Of a DNA stretch of 64,000 bases, positions 9,105 to 18,198 are shown piece by piece. This DNA is from Streptococcus sp. S784/96/1. Its GTDB lineage: Bacteria > Bacillota > Bacilli > Lactobacillales > Streptococcaceae. Within the stretch, counting starts at the first letter, position 1, and every line of letters starts with the position of its first letter. The notes beneath the pieces are model-generated. The model searched no databases. It was given only the letters and a program-made list of their open reading frames with translations, and had not been told where the DNA came from. The position numbers and the translations under genes are program-made. Location of the stretch: positions 62,001 through 126,000 of the forward strand of contig NZ_CACVCC010000001.1 in NCBI RefSeq assembly GCF_902729355.1. Reading direction: 5' to 3'.

Positions 9105-9284
9105 TGATATATTAATTTTGAAACTATGAGAGTTCAAATCCAGATTAAAGAAGTTATTTAGTAAGAAGATGATAAGATAATGTGGATTATTTTCATCTCT
9201 TATTATCGTATCAATTTATCTTAATATTTTGTTGATAATCAAGAAAATAACGATTAGCAAATATTTTATTCAAGGATGTAAACG

Positions 9285-10535
9285 ATGGAATATATAACTG
9301 TTACACAGATGACTGAAAATGGACCATTTATCACAAAATTGATTTTGCCTTTGCCGGAGGAGATTGATCATCGTTTGGTTTCGAGAGAAACGTTTAATGT
9401 TTACGTTGAATGTTGTGATAAAGAAAATGAACAAATCCTATCCATAACGGACAGAGTTTCAGGGGAAAAACAGATTTTAAAAGGTTATCCAAGAGTTTTA
9501 GACTGTTATCCAAGTGATGCCTATGGGAATGAGCGAACGTCTTCTTCATACATTACGCTAGAATTGGCAGAAGAACGTCTTAATAAACGAACAGTAGGTA
9601 CCATTTTAGAAAGTCGTTATATTACAAATCAATATCGGATCACTCAAACCAGAGAAATCACTGAGCAATGTAGTGGGTTAGTGTATGATTCTTGTAGAGA
9701 AGAAAGAAGCCCTAATACTGAAGGATGGCGTGTTGCTTATATGAAGGAAACACAGTTAGAGCTTAACTATGCTTACTATCAGCCAACAAAAGATGTAGAG
9801 GATAGTGTTCTACCCTTGGTAATCTGGCTGCATGGTGCCGGTGAAGGAGGGCAAGATCCACATATTGCCTATACAGGTAATCGAGTCACTGCTTTGTCAA
9901 GTCGTTCTATTCAAGAGAAACTAGGACGGGCATGGGTGTTGGTTCCGCAGTGCCCTACGGTTTGGATGGACGATGGTAAAGATCAACTTGGACGTTCCAA
10001 TCAAAGTATTTATAGTATCCCTTTAAAAAAGGTTATTGATGATTTTATTAGTAGACATGTAGATAATATTGATAAAAAACGTATCTATATCGGTGGATTG
10101 TCTAACGGTGGCTTTATGACATTAAGAATGTTGTTAGATTATCCAGACTTTTTCGCTGGAGGAATCGCTTGTTGTGCACCGTTCTACTTGGAAAATGCAG
10201 GTGCAGAGCCATTAGAACGTTTAATAACCACCCCTTTATGGTTTGTCCATGCTAAAGGAGATGAATTAGTTCCCCCTAAAGAGACAACGATTCCTCTTTA
10301 TCACCATTTGAAAGGTTTAGGAGCAGCTAATCTTCACTACACACTTTATGAAAATGTTATGGATAAAACAGGTCGCTACAAGGAAGCAGATGGTCGTCCT
10401 AGACGTTACTTCAGTCACGGTGTTTGGATCTATGTTTATCAAGATGATCCTAATGTTGATTTTGATGGTAGAAAAGTCATTGATCAAGGATTACCAGTTA
10501 CCCTTTGGGAGTGGATAGGGCAACAGTCCTTATGA
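9285..10535 (+). CDS. Alpha/beta-hydrolase esterase of the PHB-depolymerase/feruloyl-esterase type
   Basis: A 416-residue cytosolic protein in two parts. Residues about 1-160 form an extra N-terminal domain I do not recognise. The C-terminal part is an alpha/beta hydrolase with an oxyanion segment VIWLHGAGEGG, nucleophile Ser273 in GGLSNGG, a likely Asp326 (AKGDELV) and His378 (FSHGVW). Such enzymes remove acyl or aromatic ester groups; in this island a role in stripping ester decorations from an imported plant glycoside is plausible. It follows the kinase by 180 bases, with a good ribosome site (AAGGATG), and ends at a strong bidirectional terminator. The actual substrate is unknown. Confidence 0.75.
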   Translation: MEYITVTQMTENGPFITKLILPLPEEIDHRLVSRETFNVYVECCDKENEQILSITDRVSGEKQILKGYPRVLDCYPSDAYGNERTSSSYITLELAEERLNKRTVGTILESRYITNQYRITQTREITEQCSGLVYDSCREERSPNTEGWRVAYMKETQLELNYAYYQPTKDVEDSVLPLVIWLHGAGEGGQDPHIAYTGNRVTALSSRSIQEKLGRAWVLVPQCPTVWMDDGKDQLGRSNQSIYSIPLKKVIDDFISRHVDNIDKKRIYIGGLSNGGFMTLRMLLDYPDFFAGGIACCAPFYLENAGAEPLERLITTPLWFVHAKGDELVPPKETTIPLYHHLKGLGAANLHYTLYENVMDKTGRYKEADGRPRRYFSHGVWIYVYQDDPNVDFDGRKVIDQGLPVTLWEWIGQQSL

Positions 10536-10588
10536 TATTGTTTAAACTCAAACGCTAGTTTTGCTTTATCGTATTAAATGTAAAATAA

Positions 10589-10627
10589 AAAATAAGCACT
10601 CAGATAACTACCCTGAGTGCTTATTTT
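10589..10627. terminator. Bidirectional terminator between esterase and AraC genes
   Basis: A perfect 15-bp stem (AAAATAAGCACTCAG and its complement, 10589-10603/10613-10627) has A- and T-rich flanks on both sides, suiting both convergent genes. Its right arm overlaps the last codons of the AraC gene. Confidence 0.8.
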
Positions 10628-11612
10628 GTCGCCTAAAATCCGCTGGAGTTTGGTGATATTTATCTTTAAATAGTTTGTAAAATTGATTGAGATTACTGAA
10701 GCCAACTTCTAAGGCAATATCACGAATAGGTTGCTTACTGTTAAGAAGGAAAGGGATACTAGCTTCAAGTCGACTATTTTGTAATAATGTTTTGAACGTC
10801 TGTCCAGTATAAGATTTTACCAAGCTACTAAAATAGCTACTATTGTAACCAAAGTATTCTGCACAGCTTTCTAAGGAAGTATTGGCATAGTGAGTGCTAA
10901 GGTAAGAGAGAATGTCTAAAGTTAGCTGCTGTTTATGGCTATCATCACTGGTACCATTAGCTTCAACAGAAAAAGAACGAATCAACTCTAGTAAAATCAA
11001 CTGAAAATAATGATTTAACACCATACGATTTAGCACTTGTGGATCATAAACTTCGCAGAGTAACTGTTGAAAAAGAAGCCGAAGATGAGAAGAATGTTGC
11101 TTGCGGAAGAGAAGATATTGGTTATGGTTTTGACTATCAGAGATAGCTTGAAAAAGAAATTGGGATAGAGCAGAGCGGTTTTGCTGGCGATTTAGAAAAT
11201 GTTTCCTAAAATAATCAGGATTGATATTAATACTGATGATAATATCATTAAAATCAGCGCTATTAACAGCATGAGTTGCATTAGTATCAATAAGAATCAA
11301 ATCACCTTCATTTAATAAAATTTCTTTATCGTTGATATAGTGGAGACTCTGACCTCTATAGACATAATTGAGTTCGATAGCATCAGTAACATGATTTGGA
11401 ACAGGCGTAAAGCGACTTTGTTTACGGATGAAAAAATCTACAGGATTTCCAGGTTGTTTGTTGAAATTTTTGGAATATTGAAATTGAAAAACATTGTTTG
11501 AGTGTGGTATTAATGTTTGCTTTTTGAGATAGTCTGGTGTTTCATGATTAAGATAACGGTGCTCGCTTTGAGTAATTTCAAGTAATACTTTTTCTAACTG
11601 ATTAAAATCCAT
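10608..11612 (-). CDS. AraC family transcriptional regulator with cupin sensor domain
   Basis: A 334-residue regulator: an N-terminal cupin-like AraC-binding domain (around NYVYRGQSLHYINDKEILLNEGDL, residues ~110-135) and a C-terminal double helix-turn-helix of the AraC type (SLESCAEYFGYNSSYFSSLV ... IRDIALEVGFSNLNQFYKLF). It is divergent from the apiosidase-like/PTS/glycosidase operon over 140 bases and is likely its activator responding to an imported sugar. Its 3' end carries the shared terminator. The ligand is not known. Confidence 0.88.
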   Translation of the reverse strand: MDFNQLEKVLLEITQSEHRYLNHETPDYLKKQTLIPHSNNVFQFQYSKNFNKQPGNPVDFFIRKQSRFTPVPNHVTDAIELNYVYRGQSLHYINDKEILLNEGDLILIDTNATHAVNSADFNDIIISININPDYFRKHFLNRQQNRSALSQFLFQAISDSQNHNQYLLFRKQHSSHLRLLFQQLLCEVYDPQVLNRMVLNHYFQLILLELIRSFSVEANGTSDDSHKQQLTLDILSYLSTHYANTSLESCAEYFGYNSSYFSSLVKSYTGQTFKTLLQNSRLEASIPFLLNSKQPIRDIALEVGFSNLNQFYKLFKDKYHQTPADFRRQNKHSG

Positions 11613-11670
11613 AAATGTACCTAAAGAAATGATATGTTTTTTACAAAAATATGTTATTTAAATGATATCA

Positions 11671-11685
11671 TGAAAGCGCTATAAT
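11671..11685 (+). promoter_or_regulatory. cre site overlapping the -10 box of the glycosidase-PTS operon
   Basis: TGAAAGCGCTATAA (11671-11684) matches cre at 13 of 14 positions and overlaps a TATAAT -10 (11680-11685). The -35 region (TTTAAA, 11657-11662) is weak, as expected for an activator-dependent promoter under the AraC protein. CcpA binding would directly occlude the promoter. Confidence 0.6.
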
Positions 11686-11752
11686 TTAAAGTGTTAAGAG
11701 ATATCTTAATCATTTATGATATATAAAAAAATGTTATAGCGAAAGGAGTCTA

Positions 11753-13045
11753 ATGCTTCAAATAGAAAGTGATAAACGATTGTTTACCAAAAATAATCAA
11801 CCAATATTTTATTTAGCCGATACTTGTTGGTCAGCATTTACTAATATTACTGAAAATGATTGGAATTATTATCTTGATTACCGAAAATCGCAAGGTTTTA
11901 ATGTTTTACAGATAAATATGTTACAACAATGGGATGCTAGTCAGACGGAATTAGGCATAAAACCTTTTGCCATAAAAGATGATGGAACGTTTGATTTTTA
12001 TCAATATAATGAAGACTATTTCAATCGTGCTTATCGTATGATAAAACAAGCCTACAATAAAGGGTTAACAGTAGCTTTGGTTTTACTTTGGGCAAACTAT
12101 ATTCCTGATACATGGGCGAGCCAAATGCCAATTAAACAATTAGGAACATTCCCTAAAGATTTGGTTCTTCCTTACGTTGATAAGGTGATGAGGCATTATG
12201 ATGAATTTCAACCAATTTACGTTATCAGCGGAGATACTGACTTTCCAAACGAAACAGTTGTGACCGACTATTATCTACAAGCTCTTAACCGCGTAAAAGA
12301 AAATAACCCTAATGCGCTAACAACTTTTCATATAAGAGGAAGAGAGTCAGACTTACCAAAGGTACTTAAAGAAAGTTCTCATTTGGATTTTTACATGTTC
12401 CAATCAGGACATAATAGTGAATTTCAAGAGATGACTTACCAATTGGCAGAGACTTTTTATGAAATGGAACCAAGGCGTCCGCTTTTGAATTCAGAACCAT
12501 GTTATGAAATGATGGGGTATAGTCGTCGTGTTTATGGACGATTTTCGAGAGAAGATGTTCGTAAAGCAGCTTGGCAAAGTGTGTTATCAGGAGCTAGTAG
12601 CGGTGTTACTTATGGTGCTCATGGAATATGGTCTTGGCACGAAAGTTGTTTGGAATTTAACTCTAATATTGGTGAGGCTTTTGAAACACCGTATGATTGG
12701 CGAGATGCTCTTCATTTCAAAGGTGCTTGGGACTATGCGTTTTTGAAAACTTTTATAGAAAGCCATCAATTATTTGATTTGGTACCAAAACAGGACATAC
12801 TCGTTAATCATAGCCCAGAAATACGAGTAGCTGAAAATGATTCTTATCTGTTAATCTATGTACCATCGAATATTCGTTTGAGGCTTTCTGGAGATTGGAG
12901 TTGTTCTGAGATAAAATATCTTGACTTAGAAGATAAACTAGAAGAGGCTGTTACAGCAGTATATTCCTCAGAAACAGGTCAGACTATGGTTAACATGCAT
13001 CGTTTTACAAAAGATGCTTTACTTATCATTAATAAAGAAAAATAA
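11753..13045 (+). CDS. Apiosidase-like glycoside hydrolase (DUF4038, GH140-like)
   Basis: A 430-residue protein beginning with the LADTCWSAF segment typical of the DUF4038 apiosidase-like TIM-barrel domain. Further family-like blocks are FNVLQINMLQQW, YVISGDTDFPNE, RPLLNSEPCYE and GVTYGAHGIWSWH; a small C-terminal beta domain follows (from about residue 345), as in other DUF4038 proteins. Characterised GH140 enzymes cleave apiosyl linkages. There is no signal peptide, so it would act in the cytoplasm on imported glycosides. It is first in an operon with the PTS permease (14-base gap), preceded by a GAAAGGAG ribosome site. Exact linkage is unknown. Confidence 0.75.
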   Translation: MLQIESDKRLFTKNNQPIFYLADTCWSAFTNITENDWNYYLDYRKSQGFNVLQINMLQQWDASQTELGIKPFAIKDDGTFDFYQYNEDYFNRAYRMIKQAYNKGLTVALVLLWANYIPDTWASQMPIKQLGTFPKDLVLPYVDKVMRHYDEFQPIYVISGDTDFPNETVVTDYYLQALNRVKENNPNALTTFHIRGRESDLPKVLKESSHLDFYMFQSGHNSEFQEMTYQLAETFYEMEPRRPLLNSEPCYEMMGYSRRVYGRFSREDVRKAAWQSVLSGASSGVTYGAHGIWSWHESCLEFNSNIGEAFETPYDWRDALHFKGAWDYAFLKTFIESHQLFDLVPKQDILVNHSPEIRVAENDSYLLIYVPSNIRLRLSGDWSCSEIKYLDLEDKLEEAVTAVYSSETGQTMVNMHRFTKDALLIINKEK

Positions 13046-13059
13046 TAAAGGAGTTTGTA

Positions 13060-14418
13060 ATGGTATACGAACAATTAGTTACAGATATTCTGGATGCAGT
13101 TGGTGGGAAGGATAATATTACACGAGCGACTCACTGTGCGACACGTTTACGCCTAGTTTTGAAAAATGAAAAGGTAGTTGATAAGATTAAGATTGATGGA
13201 CTAGATAAGGTAGCTGGTTCTGTATTTTCTGGCGGTCAATATCAGGTCATTATAGGTACGAATGTTGTCGATGTTCATAAGGAATTTATCACAGCAATGG
13301 GAGCCCCAGAAATCCATGAAGAGGTTGTTGAAGAAAAAGATACCAATCTCTTTAATCGGTTTTTCAAGGCTCTAGTTGGAGTTATGACTCCGATGTTTGG
13401 AGTTATGGGTGCTGCGGGTATTATGAAAGGGCTCTTAGCGCTTGCATTAGCCTTCGGTTGGTTAAAAGAAACTGATGGAGCGTATCAAATATGGTATGCT
13501 GTTGCACAAGCTTATTTCTATTTCCTCCCTATCTGGATTGGCTACAATGCTAGCAAGAACTTTGGCGGTAGTCCTTTCCTTGGGGCTATGCTTGGTGCTG
13601 GTATGGTCTATCCAAGTATAGTGCAGGCATATACTGATGGTATTGCTATGACTTTCTTTGGAATCCCAGTAGTTATGATGAACTACACGCAATCCCTTTT
13701 CCCTGCCTTGCTTGCAGCCTTTGTTGCAGCTAAATTGGAAATTTTCTTTAGAAAATCTCTGCCTGAAGTTTTGAAGATGATGTTTGCCCCTTTCTTTACC
13801 ATTTTGATTTTAGCACCTCTGACCTTTTTGGCCATCGGTCCAGTCATGACTTGGGTGTCAAATACTTTGGCAGCTATTGTTATGGCTATTTATGACTTTA
13901 GCCCTCTTCTTTTTGGTATCATCGGTGGTGCATTCTGGCAAGTGGTAGTGGTCTTTGGTTTACACTATGCCTTTATTCCAGTACTTATCAATAACATTAC
14001 TAATCTCGGTCAAGACCCAATTAATGCGGTGTTCCAAGTGACAGTTTTTGCTCTTGCAGGCGCGGCTATTGGATATGCTCTCAAAACTCGAGACAGTAAA
14101 CAGCGCTCACTTGGTTTATCGGTTGGTTTGACAGGATTGCTGGGAATTACTGAACCAATTATCTATTCTGTCGCCCTGCCAATTCGTCGCCAATTTGTTT
14201 ATGCATGGATCAGTGGTGGTATTGCAGGTGCCATTATGGCTTTTAATAGCGCCTTGATTTATAACTTTGGTAATGGTGGTATTATGGCGATTCCACTCTT
14301 TATTGCCCCAGATGGTAACCTATCTAGCATGTATGCTTTTATTGTGGCAGCAGCAGTTGCTTTCTTTGGACCGATTGTATTGAATTTTGTATTTGGTACA
14401 GGTGAGAATAAAAAATAA
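13060..14418 (+). CDS. PTS sugar permease IIBC, glucose/beta-glucoside superfamily
   Basis: A 452-residue membrane transporter. The N-terminal IIB domain carries the phosphorylated Cys26 (ATHCATRLRL); the IIC domain from about residue 105 has roughly ten hydrophobic segments and the GITEPIIYSVALP motif of the beta-glucoside/sucrose/trehalose group. No IIA domain is attached, so it must borrow IIA from another locus. It is the only transporter in the island and lies between two glycosidase genes, so its substrate is presumably the glycoside they degrade. A 17-bp-range ribosome site (AAGGAG) precedes it. Specificity cannot be read from sequence. Confidence 0.88.
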   Translation: MVYEQLVTDILDAVGGKDNITRATHCATRLRLVLKNEKVVDKIKIDGLDKVAGSVFSGGQYQVIIGTNVVDVHKEFITAMGAPEIHEEVVEEKDTNLFNRFFKALVGVMTPMFGVMGAAGIMKGLLALALAFGWLKETDGAYQIWYAVAQAYFYFLPIWIGYNASKNFGGSPFLGAMLGAGMVYPSIVQAYTDGIAMTFFGIPVVMMNYTQSLFPALLAAFVAAKLEIFFRKSLPEVLKMMFAPFFTILILAPLTFLAIGPVMTWVSNTLAAIVMAIYDFSPLLFGIIGGAFWQVVVVFGLHYAFIPVLINNITNLGQDPINAVFQVTVFALAGAAIGYALKTRDSKQRSLGLSVGLTGLLGITEPIIYSVALPIRRQFVYAWISGGIAGAIMAFNSALIYNFGNGGIMAIPLFIAPDGNLSSMYAFIVAAAVAFFGPIVLNFVFGTGENKK

Positions 14419-14487
14419 TCTGTGACATAATACTACTTCATTAATTATTTGGGGTAGGATTTTATAGCTTATGAGGTAGTAAATAGT

Positions 14488-17010
14488 ATGAAAACGGTAG
14501 AAAATAAGCTTTTTCCTTTTTTTTGGCAACATGGTGAAGAAGAGGAAGTTTTAGTAGAATATGTCGAAAAAATTTATCAAACGGGCATGCAAGCTGTTTG
14601 TGTAGAGTCTAGACCTCATCCAGATTTTGTCGGAGATAAATGGTGGATGGATTTGGGGATTATTATCCGTGAGTGCGAAAAACGGAATATGAAAGTTTGG
14701 ATTCTAGATGATTCTCATTTTCCGACCGGTTTTGCAAATGGTAAGATTAAGGATGAGCATCCTGAATACCTCAAACAATATCTCGCAATGCGTCGATTTG
14801 ATATAGTCGGTCCGATGAAAGGTGCCCGTATTGATGCTGCTCAGCTAAAAGGTAGACCTTGGGAATTAGTACAAACAGAGATAATTGATATCATCGGAGT
14901 CTATATGGCAGAACGCCATTCTGGTTACAATAAAGCAGGGGATCCAATTGCTGCGGATACTTTAATTGATATCACAGAGGCATTTAAAGAGGATACGATA
15001 TACTTAGATATCCCTGTCGGTCACTGGAGTGTATTTGTTGTCTTCGCTACTCACGAAGGTGGAGAAGAAGTAACGAAGGATTATTTGAATCCATTGGTGA
15101 CTGAGGCAACTCAAATTTTAGTAGATGAAGTTTATGAAAAACATTTGGATAGAGTTGGTCAGTATTTTGGGAATACCATTACGGCTTTCTTCTCAGATGA
15201 GCCGCGCTTTGGAAATATCAAAGGAACGGAGGCTGTAATTGGGAAAGTAGATATGGTGCTTCCATGGCGTTTAGGTCTTGAAAATGATTGTCACTTTGAT
15301 AAAAAATTCCTCCCCTTGCTTTGGGTTCCTGCGTTAGATGAAGCAGAACGTGAGATTCGTTATACTTATATGGATTTAGTAACTAGAGAATATAATCGAA
15401 ACTTTGTTAAAGTCTTAGCGGATTGGTGTCAGAAGCATGGTGTGAATTATCTTGGTCATAATATTGAGGATAATGGTGCTCATGCACGATTGGGCTATGG
15501 CGCAGGTCATTTCTTTCGTGGGCAAGAAGCACAGCATTTCTCAGGTATTGATGTTATTGGGGGACAGATAGTTCCTGGTATGAATTACCATCACGATTCT
15601 TTCCAAACAGGTGGAAGTGATGGACAATTTTTCCATTATGCGCTTGCAAAATTAGGGGCTTCAGCAGCAGATTTGTATCCTCATAAAAAAGGAAGAGCTA
15701 TGTGTGAGGCTTTTGGGGCGTATGGCTGGAACGAAGGGCTAAAGACCATGAAGTGGATTGCTGATCATTTGATTGTACGTGGTATTAACTATGTTGTTCC
15801 TCATGTTTTTAGTCCCAAAGAATATCCTGATTGGGATTGTCCACCACATTTTTATGCGCGTGGAAACAATCCGCAATATCGTTACATGTCAAAACTATCA
15901 GATTACATGAACCGTTTGATGACTATTTTCAGTGATGGAACACACAAAGCACCTGTAGCTCTCTTTTATCCAGCAGAATTTGAATGGGTTGGCGATTATA
16001 TGCCTGTTGAAATACCTGCGCGTGCCTTGACACAGTCACAAATTGATTTTGATATTGTCAGTTGTGATTTGTTAAGAGAGGCGGATTTATCAAATGGAAA
16101 ATTAACCATCAATCAGCATGATTTTGAGGTCCTTGTGGTTCCTTATGCTGAGTATATTCCAATTGATGTAATGGCTGTTTTAAATCAGGTAATTGCTTCA
16201 GGGGTTAGAGTTATATTATTGGAACAGTTACCAAAAAACCATGATAAATTTGTGGTGCAACCAAACGTTTCATCGGTATCAGAACTAGCTATTTTACTTG
16301 ATGAAGTGGCAGAGATTTGTTTGAAAAGGCCGTTTGCTGAATTGGTTTATTACCATTACCAAAAAGATGGTAAGGATTATTGGATGTTCTTTAACGAGAG
16401 TGTTTCTGAGACAGTTGATGTCACTGTTCAGTTCAAATGTGAAAAACGCTCAGCTATTGCATTCGATGCTTATGCCAATACCTATCATGCTGTTGATGGT
16501 GGTCGTCTCATTTTAGAACCTTACCAAACAGTCGTTTGGATATTTGGAGAGAACAAGGAAGTCTTTTCGCTTCCTGTTACTACAAATGAAGAAATTGTGT
16601 GCACAGAGTGGAAGGTTTCATTAGCAGATGCACGTTCCTATCCAAATTTTACTCCAATTACTAAAATGACGGAATTACAACCATTAAATATTCTAGACGG
16701 ATACGACAAATCAAGTGGTACGGTTTCTTATCAAGCAATTGTAACAGTTGATGATGCAGAAAATATAGTTGGATTAGATTTAGGCGAGGCTTACGAAGCT
16801 GCTGAAGTATTTATCAATGGACAATCTGCTGGTGTGAAAATCTCACCTCCATATCGTTTTGATACAACAGGATTATTCAAGGACGGAGAAAATGACCTTC
16901 GTATTGAGGTTACCAATACACTCGGCACAGTCTTTCGTGGTGGTTTAAATCAGTATCTTACAATTGAGCCATTTGGATTAACAGAGGGTATTAAATTGTT
17001 AAAATCGTGA
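14488..17010 (+). CDS. Large glycoside hydrolase, GH106-like (alpha-L-rhamnosidase-type) family
   Basis: An 840-residue protein with a central TIM-barrel-like region (VCVESRPHPDFVG, VWILDDSHFPTGFANG, AFFSDEPRFG, YLGHNIEDNGAH) and a C-terminal jelly-roll domain (about 735-835) with the sugar-binding pattern INGQSAGVKISPPYRFDTTGLF ... GENDLRIEV split across the fold. This layout is seen in GH106 rhamnosidases and related unclassified hydrolases. Acidic candidates for catalysis are the DE of SDEPRF and the E of NIEDN. There is no signal peptide. It follows the PTS gene by 69 bases with no terminator between, so it is in the same operon and would act on the imported glycoside. The sugar removed is uncertain. 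Confidence 0.65.
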   Translation: MKTVENKLFPFFWQHGEEEEVLVEYVEKIYQTGMQAVCVESRPHPDFVGDKWWMDLGIIIRECEKRNMKVWILDDSHFPTGFANGKIKDEHPEYLKQYLAMRRFDIVGPMKGARIDAAQLKGRPWELVQTEIIDIIGVYMAERHSGYNKAGDPIAADTLIDITEAFKEDTIYLDIPVGHWSVFVVFATHEGGEEVTKDYLNPLVTEATQILVDEVYEKHLDRVGQYFGNTITAFFSDEPRFGNIKGTEAVIGKVDMVLPWRLGLENDCHFDKKFLPLLWVPALDEAEREIRYTYMDLVTREYNRNFVKVLADWCQKHGVNYLGHNIEDNGAHARLGYGAGHFFRGQEAQHFSGIDVIGGQIVPGMNYHHDSFQTGGSDGQFFHYALAKLGASAADLYPHKKGRAMCEAFGAYGWNEGLKTMKWIADHLIVRGINYVVPHVFSPKEYPDWDCPPHFYARGNNPQYRYMSKLSDYMNRLMTIFSDGTHKAPVALFYPAEFEWVGDYMPVEIPARALTQSQIDFDIVSCDLLREADLSNGKLTINQHDFEVLVVPYAEYIPIDVMAVLNQVIASGVRVILLEQLPKNHDKFVVQPNVSSVSELAILLDEVAEICLKRPFAELVYYHYQKDGKDYWMFFNESVSETVDVTVQFKCEKRSAIAFDAYANTYHAVDGGRLILEPYQTVVWIFGENKEVFSLPVTTNEEIVCTEWKVSLADARSYPNFTPITKMTELQPLNILDGYDKSSGTVSYQAIVTVDDAENIVGLDLGEAYEAAEVFINGQSAGVKISPPYRFDTTGLFKDGENDLRIEVTNTLGTVFRGGLNQYLTIEPFGLTEGIKLLKS

Positions 17011-17095
17011 TAGATTTGGCTTATTCATTTGATTTTTGTGATTCCTACTGTGGCAATATCATCTAAATCAAATATTTTAACTGATATCATTAGTC

Positions 17096-17140
17096 AAAAA
17101 CATAGAATCATTACATTTTTATGATTGAATTCTATGTTTT
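17096..17140 (+). terminator. Rho-independent terminator of the glycosidase operon
   Basis: Stem AAAAACATAGAAT (17096-17108) pairs with ATTCTATGTTTTT (17129-17141), and a T-run follows. It ends the accessory sugar region. Confidence 0.75.
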
Positions 17141-17185
17141 TTTCTTTGTCTTTTTGATCTGTTATATAAAAGAAAGTCTTTTTTA

Positions 17186-17194
17186 TGATATAAT
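17186..17194 (+). promoter_or_regulatory. Extended -10 promoter of the acetyltransferase gene
   Basis: A perfect TGATATAAT (TG 17186-17187, TATAAT 17189-17194). Transcription should begin near 17201, which places the in-frame ATG at 17199 outside the usable message and supports a TTG start at 17226. Confidence 0.6.
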
Positions 17195-17225
17195 ATAAAT
17201 GATTAACCTTGAGAAAGGCTTTATT

Positions 17226-17774
17226 TTGGACTTGTTAACTATTTTAGCAACTTATTCTGTTATAGAGACAGAACATCTGTACCTAAGACCGTTCTCATTT
17301 GCAGATGCGGAAAGTTTTTATGAGATTGCAAGTAACCCTGATAATTTGGATTTTATCTTTCCGATGAGGACAACAAGAAGTGAGAGTGATTATCTTCTAG
17401 TGCACGGTTTTCTAAAAAATCCATTGGGGGTTTGGGCAGTTGAAGAGAAATCAGTTGGTAAACTTATTGGAGCTATTAAGTTTGATAAGTTAGATCCAGT
17501 TGAAAGATGGGCGGAGCTAGGTTACTTTGTTAAAAAAGAGTTTCAAGGACAAGGCTTTGCTACGGAGATGCTAAAAACGATTGCTTTTTTGAGTTTTCAA
17601 GAATTTGGTTTAAAAAAGCTCTGCCTTGTTACTCATGAGGAAAATAAGGCAAGTCAGCGGGTTGCAGAAAAATCTGGCTTTAAAGTGAAACGTCGTTACA
17701 AAGGCAGTGACCGTTACACCCATAAAGTGCGTAAGTATTTAGCATTTGAGTTGTACAAAGAAAATGACAATTAA
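17226..17774 (+). CDS. GNAT family N-acetyltransferase (RimJ/RimL-like)
   Basis: A 182-residue GNAT protein: ETEHLYLRPF at the start of the fold, a central GYFVKKEFQGQGFATEML acetyl-CoA loop (Q/RxxGxG/A type), and the late NKASQRVAEKSGF segment of the RimJ/RimL group. I place the start at TTG 17226, 8 bases after GAGAAAGG, because the upstream ATG 17199 sits on the predicted transcription start. It would acetylate an amino group on a protein or small molecule using acetyl-CoA; the substrate is unknown. It stands alone at the junction of the accessory island and the core genome. Confidence 0.8.
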   Translation: MDLLTILATYSVIETEHLYLRPFSFADAESFYEIASNPDNLDFIFPMRTTRSESDYLLVHGFLKNPLGVWAVEEKSVGKLIGAIKFDKLDPVERWAELGYFVKKEFQGQGFATEMLKTIAFLSFQEFGLKKLCLVTHEENKASQRVAEKSGFKVKRRYKGSDRYTHKVRKYLAFELYKENDN

Positions 17775-17824
17775 CATCATATGATATAACCTGTTGTGCT
17801 AGTTATTTTCTTTTTTAGCACTTA

Positions 17825-18005
17825 TCTTTATGTGGTGCGGGGCGCTTCAAAGGTCTAGGAGACCTTTGAAAGTGGGAAATGAAGTTCGCGAAGTCGGCAT
17901 CAAAACCTCCTACAGGTTCCATTCCTTTTTGTCTTGCCAACCCCATCGCGGAAAGCGCTGGATGTGGCGACTTCGTCGACCTTGATAACTACTTCTGCAT
18001 ATAGC
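17825..18005. repeat. GC-richer hairpin repeat element
   Basis: This part of the 633-base gap has an obviously higher GC content than its flanks. It contains an 11-bp hairpin TTCAAAGGTCT/AGACCTTTGAA with loop AGG (17849-17873), and CGAAGTCG ... CGACTTCG pairing over longer range. The hairpin core CAAAGGTCT...AGACCTT recurs in the palindrome array at 22.76 kb, so the two belong to one repeat family. It has no open frame of note. Confidence 0.5.
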
Positions 18006-18198
18006 TGTACGGTTTAAGTGATATCTATGTAAAAAAGAAACTTAAATAATAGTCTTCGGCAGCTTCAGATACCTCTATTATTTGTACTGTAAATCTGTTG
18101 AAATAAATTTAACTAGCATAACAAGTATGATATATAATTTAGTTTCTAAGTAGTTAATCATCTTTGAATGCTCTTGACACAGCTACAATTATTCCTAG

